From Lewinella sp. W8 (lineage in GTDB: Bacteria; Bacteroidota; Bacteroidia; Chitinophagales; Saprospiraceae), in contig NZ_SNAQ03000021.1 of the NCBI RefSeq assembly GCF_004375085.3, positions 1-39,788 on the forward strand: a DNA stretch of 39,788 bases, read 5' to 3'. Both the position numbers and the translations under genes were made by a program. Below the pieces are notes generated by a model that was given only the letters and a program-made list of their open reading frames with translations, was not told where the DNA came from and made no database searches. Positions 33,114 through 39,788 of this stretch are shown in pieces; position 1 is the stretch's first letter, and the number at the start of each line of letters is the position of its first letter.

Positions 33114-33146
33114 CGTTTTTCGCGCGCTCTTGTTACCCGCAAAGAC

Positions 33147-33773
33147 TCAATTCTCCAGCGGGCTGACCAGTAATTTATCCCCCACGACCTTACTGACGTT
33201 GAGGGACGACTGACCGGGATAGCTAACGGTCAGGGACCCATCGAAGGGTTCAATCCGCAAGACCGTGAGCGGGATGCCCAGGGCAAGCTGACGGTCATTC
33301 AAATAAAGAAGAAAACTTTCGGAGGAATCGGCCAGGGCCGCAATGGTGACGGTTTGTCCGGGGCTCACCTCACTGAGTTTGGCGTATTCCTGGGCGGCAA
33401 TATTCCCCTCCGGGTCAGGGATGGGGGACCCGTGCGGATCCGTGGTGGGGTGACCCATGAGTTCGTCCATTCGGGCGAAGAACTCGGGGCTCTTTACGTG
33501 TTCGATCTGCTCCGCGATGGGATGCACTTCTTCCCAACCAAAGCCCATTTTTTCTACCAGAAACATTTCCGTTAACCGATGCTTACGCACGATCAGGGCC
33601 GCGGCCCGGCGGCCCGCATCGGTGAGCTGGAGGGGACGGTATTTCTCATAATGGATCAGGCCACTATCGGAAAGCTTCTTGACCATGCTGTTGGCCGATG
33701 GGGTACTGACCCCCAGGGCCTTGCTCAGGTCCGATACGTTGACCCGGTCGTCATCGTCGGCCAGAGAAAGCAT
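33147..33773 (-). CDS. DtxR/MntR-family metal-dependent transcriptional regulator; start uncertain
   Basis: The winged-helix DNA-binding part (VNVSDLSKALGVSTPSANSMVKKLSDSGLIHYEKYRPLQLT, in two pieces) leads to the dimer and metal-binding part with HRLTEMFL and EVHPIAEQIEHV, then GHPTTDPHGSPIP, and an SH3/FeoA-like C-terminal domain (from about LSEVSPGQTVTI). Glu at the position of DtxR Cys102 (AEQIEH) favours the MntR side. It would repress metal-uptake genes when Fe or Mn is bound. The first ATG (33773) is too late: the preceding in-frame codons read PTVENYLKAM, the normal family N-terminus, back to a stop near 33864, but contain no ATG, GTG or TTG. CTG (33809) or ATC (33818) are the only candidates. 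A possible -7 element, TAAGTTTA (33860-33853), lies just upstream. Confidence 0.85.
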   Translation of the reverse strand: MLSLADDDDRVNVSDLSKALGVSTPSANSMVKKLSDSGLIHYEKYRPLQLTDAGRRAAALIVRKHRLTEMFLVEKMGFGWEEVHPIAEQIEHVKSPEFFARMDELMGHPTTDPHGSPIPDPEGNIAAQEYAKLSEVSPGQTVTIAALADSSESFLLYLNDRQLALGIPLTVLRIEPFDGSLTVSYPGQSSLNVSKVVGDKLLVSPLEN

Positions 33774-33935
33774 TGCCTTCAGATAATTTTCAACGGTAGG
33801 AGAGCTCAGTTTGGTGATATTTGGTGGTGAAGAGTAGTGGATTCGGGCGCCGTAAACTTAATGCTTTTATTATCGTCTGGTTTTAAGCGGTGGGGAACAA
33901 AATGGTCGTTGGCCCGCAGGAACGGGGGGGAATGT

Positions 33936-34424
33936 CTATTCTAACGCCCGGATCAGCCGCTTGCTGTCCAGATAGGTAAAGTATCTGGAGGTGACCCGGA
34001 ACTCCTCATCCAGCATCACCAGGGTGGGGGCGACAAATTGTCCCTTGCGTAACGCCAGCAGCTGGGCCAGCTGATGCAGGGGGCGCCGGGATTTGCCCAG
34101 CTGATCATTAATGAATTGCCGTCCGCCAAACGAAATGGTGTCTTCCGTTTCCGCATCTAGGCGGACCGCATAGTATTCCTCATTCAGCAGGTTGATCACT
34201 TCAGGACGGGTAAAAACTTCCCGGTCCATTTTCCGGCAATACCGGCACCAGTCGGTGTAGAAGTCAATGAACACCTTCTTAGGCTCCACGGATAGGGAGT
34301 CCTCCAGTTGTTCAAACGTTAACCACTGGATGGTGTGGGGTTGGGTTTGCCCGAAGAGGGGCAAAGTCATCAGGAATAAAACACTGAGCAGACCAGCGGC
34401 GGACGGGGTAGGGGAGGAAAGCAT
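33936..34424 (-). CDS. secreted thioredoxin-like protein
   Basis: A 162-residue protein with a signal sequence (GLLSVLFLMTLPLFGQ) and a thioredoxin fold bearing DWCRYCRKM (Cys60, Cys63), of the DUF255/thioredoxin_7 type. VAPTLVMLDEEFRV carries the cis-Pro loop. It would act as a periplasmic thiol reductase or oxidase. Its ATG overlaps the stop of the TonB receptor (TAATG at 34424), so translation is coupled. The receptor plug contains its own Cys pair, a possible partner. The start at 34424 follows from the overlap. Confidence 0.82.
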   Translation of the reverse strand: MLSSPTPSAAGLLSVLFLMTLPLFGQTQPHTIQWLTFEQLEDSLSVEPKKVFIDFYTDWCRYCRKMDREVFTRPEVINLLNEEYYAVRLDAETEDTISFGGRQFINDQLGKSRRPLHQLAQLLALRKGQFVAPTLVMLDEEFRVTSRYFTYLDSKRLIRALE

Positions 34425-36796
34425 TAATGGAGGTTGCCAATCTTAACGGAAAGGAACAGGGATCGGGGAGCCATCGGCCCGTACACGAAGTCAGAATCCC
34501 GCTCCGGACCCACCTCAAACTCCGGCTGAAAGCTGTTGAAGAGGTTTTTTACGCCTCCACTAAGCTCCAGGTGAAAGTCTTCGGCGAGGTCAAAATGGTG
34601 ACTTCCCTTGAGGTTTAGGTCAAAAAAAGCTTCGGTATCGATGAGGTCCAGAAAGCCGGATTCACTCACGACCCGGGGGACAAGCATGGAGCCCGTGTAG
34701 GTGCCGGTTACGTCCAGGCGGAACGCACTGGAAAGCTGGTAGTAGGAGGTGAAGTAGCCATAGAGATTAGGATTTCTGACGAACTCATCAACGGCCACTA
34801 CGTTTTCCCCACCGCCGTCTTCGGGTTCAAACAGCACCTGAGTTTCCTCGTATTGGGTCCGTTGCGCGGTGCCCCCGATCTGGAATGAAAATTTATCGGA
34901 CGGCGAATACCCCGCTTCGAAGTTAATGCCGGAGACCGTGGCTCCCTCACCGTTTCTCACTTCTTCAATGATGGAGCCATTAGGGAGTACGGCGCCCGTG
35001 CTGACCTGGGTGAAGGGGTTGCTCAGCCTGGTATAAAAACCTTCAACGAGCAGGCTTATCTGGGCCAGCCCCACATTTTTGGTGTAATTCAGGGAGCCGG
35101 TAAAGGCATCGGAGGTTTCGGTGTCCAGCTCATCGGATAGAATGACGAAGAGGGGCTCTCCCCCCACCGAAGAAATGTGCAGGTCCTCATTGAAGGCCTG
35201 CGGGGCACGGAATCCCCGGGCGTAACCGCCCCGGAAGCGGAGGTCTTCGTTGATCCGGTAGAGTAGGGTGGCACGGGGACTGAAGACGGCCACGCGGTTG
35301 TCCGAGGTATTGGTGATGGTTCCTACCCGGTAACTGCCATCGACCACGGCCAGGTCAAAACGGGCCCCCAGCAGGGCAGTCAGCCGGTCATTGGGTTTCC
35401 ATTCATACTGGGTGAAAAGGCCAGTAGTATTCACGCGTTGATCGATCAGGCGGTTGTAGCCCTGGATTTCGTCCTGGGTATCGTAGAGCTGGTTTTCCAG
35501 GCCAATGGTGAACACGTCATCATTATTGAGGTAGTGCGTGAACTGGGTGCCGGCCACCAGGGCGACGTCATTGGTGAGCCCGTAGGCGTTAAGGGCCAGG
35601 GAGCTGTCCTGCGCCGTTCTGCCACCCCCCAGGCCTCCGTAGTAGCTGTCCCTTTCCGTGCGTTGAACGGAGGTGTAGAGGGAGAATTTATTCCGGTCGT
35701 TTTTACTCCACTGTTCGTAGGTAAGTCCCCCGAAGAAGGTGTTGTGATCGAGTTCTTCCGTGATATCGGTGAAGTGGGGCGCCAGCTCCAGCCGATCACC
35801 ACCACGGCGGTATTCTTCCAGGACGCTGAAATCCACCGAAATTTTACTGCGGGTTCCGGGCTTGAAGAAAGCCCGGGCACCAAAGACCGAGTTCTGAAGT
35901 TCCACCAGTTCCGTAAAGCCGTCGCCGTTGGCGTCGTAGCTGTCCCGCTGACGGCTCATGCCGTAAAAGGTAATTCCGCTGGTGAGGCTTTCGTTGACGA
36001 TGGATCCGTTCAGGTTGAAGGTTTGATCTACCGCTTCGCCGGCCAGCAGGGCGGTGTTGGAACGAATTTCCCAGCTATTTTCGGCCGGCTCCCGGGTGAT
36101 GATGTTGATCGTTCCACCAATGGCGTTGGAGCCGTACAGCGCAGAGCCTCCACTGCGAACGACCTCCACCCGCTCCACAATGTTAGTGGGAATCTGGTCC
36201 AGACCGTAGACGCTGTTCAGGGCGCTGAAAACCGGTCGGCTATTGATGAGAATCTGAGAGTATGCCCCCTCCAGTCCGTTTAACCGGACCTGAGTGAAGC
36301 CGCAGTTCTGGCAGTTGGTCTCGACGCGGACGCCGGGCTGATAGTTCAGGGCCTCCGAAAGTGCAATGGACTGCGTCGCGTTGAGGAGTTTGTCATCCAG
36401 GACGTTGACCACCACGGGGTTATTGATGCGGTCCTGTTCGTAGCGGGTACCACTAACGACAATTCCCTTCAGGTTCAGGGCGTCCTCGCGTAGAGAATAG
36501 TTTCTCTCTAAAGACTGACCCGACTGAAGCGTTACCGTTTCCGAAATGGAAACGAAACCCAGAAAATTTACCCGTACGGTGTAGGTGCCAGCCGGTACAT
36601 TTTGGATCAGGTAGTTGCCGTTTTCGTCGGTATTTGCTCCTAAGGTCGTTCCCTCCAATCCAATACTGGCGGAAACCAGGGGCTGGTCACCGAGATGACT
36701 CACCGTACCGGACAAGGTGGCGCCCTGCCCGTAGAGCGTGACGGTCAGGTTAAGAAGCAGGCCCGTTAGTAAAAATTTCAAGTTGGGGTTTTTCAT
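34424..36796 (-). CDS. TonB-dependent outer membrane receptor, probably metal-related
   Basis: A 790-residue receptor. The signal peptide ends near LYGQ. An N-terminal carboxypeptidase-regulatory-like domain (about residues 26-105, DENGNYLIQNVPAGTYTV) is followed by the plug (about 120-235: LSEALNYQPGVRVE, QILINSRPV, IVERVEVVRSGGSALYGSNAIGG split) and a beta-barrel ending in FLSVKIGNLH. The plug has NCQNCGF (Cys162, Cys165), a CxxC I recall in a Bacteroidota receptor subgroup. The promoter contains a DtxR-like palindrome, so uptake of iron, manganese or a metal complex is the best guess; cobalamin or copper cannot be excluded. It is first gene of a two-gene operon with the thioredoxin-like protein. 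Confidence 0.9.
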   Translation of the reverse strand: MKNPNLKFLLTGLLLNLTVTLYGQGATLSGTVSHLGDQPLVSASIGLEGTTLGANTDENGNYLIQNVPAGTYTVRVNFLGFVSISETVTLQSGQSLERNYSLREDALNLKGIVVSGTRYEQDRINNPVVVNVLDDKLLNATQSIALSEALNYQPGVRVETNCQNCGFTQVRLNGLEGAYSQILINSRPVFSALNSVYGLDQIPTNIVERVEVVRSGGSALYGSNAIGGTINIITREPAENSWEIRSNTALLAGEAVDQTFNLNGSIVNESLTSGITFYGMSRQRDSYDANGDGFTELVELQNSVFGARAFFKPGTRSKISVDFSVLEEYRRGGDRLELAPHFTDITEELDHNTFFGGLTYEQWSKNDRNKFSLYTSVQRTERDSYYGGLGGGRTAQDSSLALNAYGLTNDVALVAGTQFTHYLNNDDVFTIGLENQLYDTQDEIQGYNRLIDQRVNTTGLFTQYEWKPNDRLTALLGARFDLAVVDGSYRVGTITNTSDNRVAVFSPRATLLYRINEDLRFRGGYARGFRAPQAFNEDLHISSVGGEPLFVILSDELDTETSDAFTGSLNYTKNVGLAQISLLVEGFYTRLSNPFTQVSTGAVLPNGSIIEEVRNGEGATVSGINFEAGYSPSDKFSFQIGGTAQRTQYEETQVLFEPEDGGGENVVAVDEFVRNPNLYGYFTSYYQLSSAFRLDVTGTYTGSMLVPRVVSESGFLDLIDTEAFFDLNLKGSHHFDLAEDFHLELSGGVKNLFNSFQPEFEVGPERDSDFVYGPMAPRSLFLSVKIGNLH

Positions 36797-36827
36797 GGTC
36801 GGGGAACTGAAGTGCAGTTAGCTTATA

Positions 36828-36858
36828 CAAAGATAAAATGTTAGATTAGTCTAACAAA
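36828..36858 (-). promoter_or_regulatory. promoter of the TonB receptor operon
   Basis: On the minus strand TTTG (36858-36855) and TATCTTTG (36835-36828) are 19 bp apart, an exact Bacteroidota housekeeping promoter. The predicted start is near 36822, giving a leader of about 26 nt to the ATG at 36796. Confidence 0.75.
36839..36856. promoter_or_regulatory. DtxR-family-like operator in the TonB receptor promoter
   Basis: TGTTAGA-TTAG-TCTAACA is a perfect 7-4-7 palindrome filling the spacer between the -33 and -7 elements. It resembles the core of the DtxR/IdeR box (TTAGGTTAGSCTAACCTAA). Binding here would block RNA polymerase. The DtxR/MntR-family gene 3 kb away on the same strand is the natural candidate regulator. 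Confidence 0.65.
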
Positions 36859-36993
36859 TTTAAGCCGCCTCTTTTTCTGTGCTTCGCTAGCTTCGTTTCC
36901 ACCTTCAGCCTTGAGATAAGTCGAATGGCTTCCCCTGATTGGCTATTTCGCTCCCGGTATACGGAGCCTATCTTGCACAAAAATCAAGCACTC

Positions 36994-37359
36994 ATGTCTA
37001 CGAACGTAATGGAGAAATTTGGCCGCTTCCACGATCACTGGAGCCCCAAAATCATCGCTGAACTCAACGGGCAGCAAATCAAATTGGCCAAGATAAAGGG
37101 GGAGTTCGTCTGGCACGACCATGCGGAAGAAGATGAGCTTTTCCTGATATACCGGGGTATTCTGCACCTGGATTTCCGCGATCGGGAAACGGTGACCCTC
37201 CATCCGGGAGAGCTTTACGTAGTACCCCGGGGGGTGGAGCACCGGCCCCGCACGGATCAGGGGGAGGAAGTCTGGTTAATGCTCATGGAGCCCGCTACGA
37301 CCAAGCATACTGGCGCGGTGAAGACGGAAATGACCGTTGAGAAATACGAGTGGATTTAG
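36994..37359 (+). CDS. small cupin-domain protein
   Basis: A 121-residue single-domain cupin. Motif 1 HDHAEEDE (His41, His43, Glu48) and motif 2 around PRGVEHRPRTD (His83) give a normal metal site. The conserved start MSTNVMEKFGRFHDHWSP makes 36994 more likely than 36925; 37009 (MEKFGRF) is also possible. Such small stand-alone cupins in Bacteroidota have no assigned reaction; isomerase or dioxygenase roles are possible. It is divergent from the TonB receptor, with the shared upstream region holding the DtxR-like site. It is cytoplasmic. Confidence 0.8.
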   Translation: MSTNVMEKFGRFHDHWSPKIIAELNGQQIKLAKIKGEFVWHDHAEEDELFLIYRGILHLDFRDRETVTLHPGELYVVPRGVEHRPRTDQGEEVWLMLMEPATTKHTGAVKTEMTVEKYEWI

Positions 37360-37390
37360 GCGGAGGTAGTTAGTAGTGGGTAGTGGGGGC

Positions 37391-38698
37391 TTAATCCTCC
37401 TTGCGGCGCATGACCGGTACGTCCTTCATGACCATCTGCAGGGTAAGGGGTAACCGACCTTCCAGTAGGGTGACCTTTCCGCGGCGCATGCTTTCGGTTA
37501 CTTCGTTGGTGTAGTGGCGAATGGTGACGAGTTCGAGGTCGCGGTCTACCTTGGTTTTGAAATTGTCGTTTACCAGGGCGCAGAATCTTTCTACCCGGTC
37601 ATCGATGTCGTTGACGACGACGTTGAAGCTGATGGCCGTGTTCTGCATCATGTTCACCTGCAGGCGGGTGGTGGTGATGTGATCAAAAAGTTCCTTGATG
37701 TGGTGTTCGGCCACAAAACTGAAGTCGCGGGTACTGATGTTCACCAGGGCCTGATCCTTTTCCACGGCTACCATGGGCGGGTAGGCGTCTCCGGCGTCGT
37801 CGGAGACCAGCGTCCCCCCCAGTTCGGGCTCCAGGAAGGAACGCACGTGAAGCGGAATGCTCTTGTTCTGGAGGGGTTTGATGGTTTTCGGGTGAATCAC
37901 CTTGGCCCCGTAATAGGTCATCTCGATGGCCTCCTTATAACTCAGGTTGTCGATCTTGGAGACGTTGTCAAACAGGCGTGGGTCCGCGGTGAGTACGCCC
38001 GGAACGTCCTTCCAGATGGACATGGACGCGGCATCGAGGCAGAAGCTGAAAATGGCGGCGGAATAGTCCGATCCCTCCCGTCCGAGGGTGGTGGTGAAGT
38101 TTTCGGAGGTGGACCCAATAAAGCCCTGGGTGACGACAAAGTGCCCGCGTTCGAGGATCGGAGGAATGGTTTTGGAAACGCGGCTTTGGGTTTCCGGCCA
38201 TTGGACCCATCCTTCCCGGTAGGTGTTGTCGGTCAGGATGCAATCGCGGGCGTCTACCCACTGGGCGGGGATACCGCGGTGGTTCAGGTAGGCGGCCAGG
38301 ATGTGGCTGCTGACGAGTTCGCCGAGCGAAACGATCTGGTCGTAGTCGTAATCATAGAGGTCGCTGGGCTCGTCTTCGAAGACCCACTCCACGGAAACAA
38401 AAAGGTCGTTGAGGTTGGCGGCCAGTTCCTCGGGGATGTCACCAAAAAGTTCTTTGATGGCCGTAAAGGTGGCATTGCGGAACTCGGTAAGCAGCTGGTT
38501 GGCTTCTTCGAGTTGGCGCTGGTGGTAGGCCCGGGCAATGTTTTCCAGCGCGTTGGTGGTTTTGCCCATGGCGGAAGCTACGATGACCAGCGGCTGCTCC
38601 CGATGGGAGGCAATGATGTTGGCAACGTTTTGAATCGCGGCTGCATCCTTGAGGGAGGCACCACCAAATTTAAATACCTGCAATTCAGTCGGCTTCAT
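37391..38698 (-). CDS. lysC: aspartate kinase (monofunctional)
   Basis: Phosphorylates aspartate, the first step towards Lys, Thr, Met and diaminopimelate. The 435-residue protein opens with the kinase motif VFKFGGASLKD and carries FVTQGFIGSTSEN and TTLGREGSDYSAA, the amino acid kinase substrate and nucleotide segments. The C-terminal part (from about residue 305, ALVNISTRDFSFV) holds ACT-type regulatory sequence, so feedback control by Lys or Thr is expected. Length is normal for a monofunctional enzyme, with no homoserine dehydrogenase fused. Downstream is a short TAGTAGTGGG repeat tail after the convergent cupin gene. Confidence 0.94.
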   Translation of the reverse strand: MKPTELQVFKFGGASLKDAAAIQNVANIIASHREQPLVIVASAMGKTTNALENIARAYHQRQLEEANQLLTEFRNATFTAIKELFGDIPEELAANLNDLFVSVEWVFEDEPSDLYDYDYDQIVSLGELVSSHILAAYLNHRGIPAQWVDARDCILTDNTYREGWVQWPETQSRVSKTIPPILERGHFVVTQGFIGSTSENFTTTLGREGSDYSAAIFSFCLDAASMSIWKDVPGVLTADPRLFDNVSKIDNLSYKEAIEMTYYGAKVIHPKTIKPLQNKSIPLHVRSFLEPELGGTLVSDDAGDAYPPMVAVEKDQALVNISTRDFSFVAEHHIKELFDHITTTRLQVNMMQNTAISFNVVVNDIDDRVERFCALVNDNFKTKVDRDLELVTIRHYTNEVTESMRRGKVTLLEGRLPLTLQMVMKDVPVMRRKED

Positions 38699-38785
38699 GG
38701 GAATTGGTTACTTCGGGATTTCCAGCGAATAAAGCCGGAGCGCCCAAAATGTTTCGTTGGCGGGTGCCAAACTCTAAATGGGCCG

Positions 38786-38793
38786 CAAAAATA
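38786..38793 (-). promoter_or_regulatory. candidate -7 element (TATTTTTG) for lysC
   Basis: A full match to TAnnTTTG, about 87 bases upstream of the lysC ATG. No TTTG is found at the expected -33 position. Confidence 0.35.
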
Positions 38794-38893
38794 GGACTTA
38801 TCCCAAGCATTTACCAGTCCATCCAGGCAAGTAACTTACGGGACGTAGGACGGGCGAAATATCCGCTAATTGGTTCGAGCGGTAGCATCTGCG

Positions 38894-38911
38894 GGCGTGG
38901 ACGCAGGTGCC
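38894..38911 (+). repeat. small structured motif, copy 2
   Basis: GGCGTGGACGCAGGTGCC, with 16 of 18 bases matching 14752-14769 and both differences in the two-base loop of the GCGT/ACGC stem. Here it is enclosed by an 8-bp inverted repeat, ATCTGCGG/CCGCAGAT. Confidence 0.45.
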
Positions 38912-39008
38912 GCAGATTTCCCGAAAAGCCACGTGCACGGGTACTCCTCGCCGACTGCTTTGGTGACCGGCCAAATTATCGCATCTTGCTGACCACAATC
39001 AGACCACC

Positions 39009-39494
39009 ATGCTGAAGGAACTGAAATCTTCCGCCCACTACTTTTTTGACTGGAACCTGGAGCGCATTGAGCGCTGCCTTGAGGAGTTAAGTGAAGAACA
39101 GGTTTGGTCCCGTCCGAACGCCAATTCCAACAGTATCGGTAACCAAATTCTTCACCTCTCCGGAAACATCCGCCAGTGGATCATTAGCGGTCTGGGGGCA
39201 GCAGCCGATGTCCGCACTCGCGATGAGGAGTTTGCCGCCGCAGGCGGCATGAACAAGCAGCAGTTGTTAGCGCGCCTGTCCGATACCATACGGGAGGCCA
39301 AGGACACGCTGGAGAAACAGTCGGTGGAAGATCTCCTCCGCGAACGCCCCGTCCAGGCCTACGTGCACGATGGTGTGTTCATCATTATGCACGTTACCGA
39401 ACACCTGAGTTACCACACCGGTCAGATTATTTTCTGGACCAAAGCCCTCCGCGACCTGGATCTCGATTTCTACGGAGGGGTGGATTTGGGGTAG
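39009..39494 (+). CDS. DinB-family protein (DUF1572-like four-helix metal-binding protein)
   Basis: A 161-residue cytoplasmic protein. The three His of the DinB/YfiT metal site are visible: His49 in NQILHLSGN and His132 and His136 in HVTEHLSYHTGQI. The fold is expected to be a four-helix bundle. Members include thiol-dependent transferases (using bacillithiol or related thiols) and stress proteins; the reaction here is unknown. The start MLKELKSSAHYFFDWN is the natural family N-terminus. Confidence 0.85.
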   Translation: MLKELKSSAHYFFDWNLERIERCLEELSEEQVWSRPNANSNSIGNQILHLSGNIRQWIISGLGAAADVRTRDEEFAAAGGMNKQQLLARLSDTIREAKDTLEKQSVEDLLRERPVQAYVHDGVFIIMHVTEHLSYHTGQIIFWTKALRDLDLDFYGGVDLG

Positions 39495-39788
39495 AGGCTA
39501 AGGCTAAGGCTAAGGCTGAGGCTGAGGAGAAGGCTGAGGTTGGGAAAGAAGGCTAAGGAGAGGTAACTGGAAAAGGTCTGCTCCGCAGGCCCGTCGTAAA
39601 GCATGGTTGAGACGTTTCACGTCGATCCAATCCCGGCGCCGAAGTAGGCTAGGACTGGGAAAGAGGGTTTAGGAGAAGAGACTGGAAAAGGTCTGCTCCG
39701 CAGACCGGTCGTCTGGTAAAAGGAAAACAAAACCGGTGGGGACGCACAAAGGAGCCCCGCGCTGCGCTTGTGGCACACTTCGTGGTCC
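39495..39788. repeat. simple hexamer repeats followed by dispersed repeats, to window end
   Basis: 39496-39545 is a decaying hexamer array (GGCTAA x3, GGCTGA x2 and variants) right after the DinB stop. 39541-39597 and 39656-39712 are imperfect direct copies (offset 115) sharing CTGGAAAAGGTCTGCTCCGC. 39604-39640 and 39729-39788 match, in opposite orientation, blocks in the left-end repeat region (about 405-440 and 461-520). No gene is seen. Confidence 0.7.

Larger units (their letters stand above)
38699..39008. other. divergent intergenic region between aspartate kinase and DinB-family gene
   Basis: No gene is supported; the 103-residue plus frame at 38704-39015 has no recognisable domain. 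On the minus strand TATTTTTG (38793-38786) fits the -7 consensus for lysC. A structured motif lies at 38886-38919 (ATCTGCGG ... CCGCAGAT enclosing the GGCGT-GG-ACGC element at 38894-38911). Confidence 0.45.

Noticed and set aside
38704..39015. 103-residue plus-strand frame between lysC and the DinB gene
   Set aside because: Its composition is Arg/Cys-rich with no domain, and it spans promoter-like and structured DNA.
39495..39550. CRISPR array at the right end
   Set aside because: The units are 6-bp tandem repeats without spacers.

Overview
The window reads as a chromosomal segment of a Bacteroidota bacterium, most like the Saprospiria/Lewinella group. The reasons are: an alternative complex III (ActABCDEF) followed by a caa3/aa3-type oxidase cluster; a secreted protein with a type B type IX secretion sorting domain; a carboxypeptidase-regulatory-like domain on the TonB receptor; Bacteroidota-style promoters (TTTG, about 19-20 bp, TAnnTTTG); several lipoproteins; and a conserved Bacteroidota protein often misnamed 'ABC transporter ATPase'. 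I see no rRNA, tRNA, CRISPR array or prophage.

Layout. 1-200 is the right end of an IS3-family insertion sequence. 200-700 is non-coding dispersed repeat, whose relatives reappear at the extreme right end (39541-39788). 759-14661 is a mixed housekeeping and surface region: exported sulfatase, hotdog thioesterase, PepT peptidase, MtfA-like peptidase, an ATP-grasp-like protein of unknown function, a secreted serine beta-lactamase-family hydrolase, a lipoprotein inorganic pyrophosphatase preceded by a MITE-like palindrome, an RlpA/SPOR protein, a cytochrome c lipoprotein, a large type IX cargo protein, and the misnamed conserved protein.

14985-33113 is the core: about 18 kb of co-directional respiratory genes. 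actA-F (quinol:cytochrome c oxidoreductase) start from a clear promoter at 14891-14922. They are followed by coxB-coxA, heme O synthase, two subunit III genes, a subunit IV, then a Sco-like protein, a DUF420 assembly protein and a small CPMC membrane protein. Electrons would pass from quinol through ActC/ActF, the ActB iron-sulfur clusters and the ActA/ActE hemes to CuA of CoxB and on to oxygen at CoxA. Several parts are unusual: CoxB carries a C-terminal OmpA-type peptidoglycan-binding domain, the Sco-like protein has no cysteine, the DUF420 protein has a perfect EF-hand loop inserted, and ActF has a long His-rich tail.

33147-36796 is a minus-strand metal-homeostasis group: a DtxR/MntR-family regulator, a thioredoxin-like protein and a TonB-dependent receptor. 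The receptor promoter carries a 7-4-7 palindrome resembling a DtxR box exactly between its -33 and -7 elements. The regulator has no usual start codon where homology says it should begin. 36994-39494 holds a cupin, aspartate kinase and a DinB-family protein, followed by simple and dispersed repeats to the edge.
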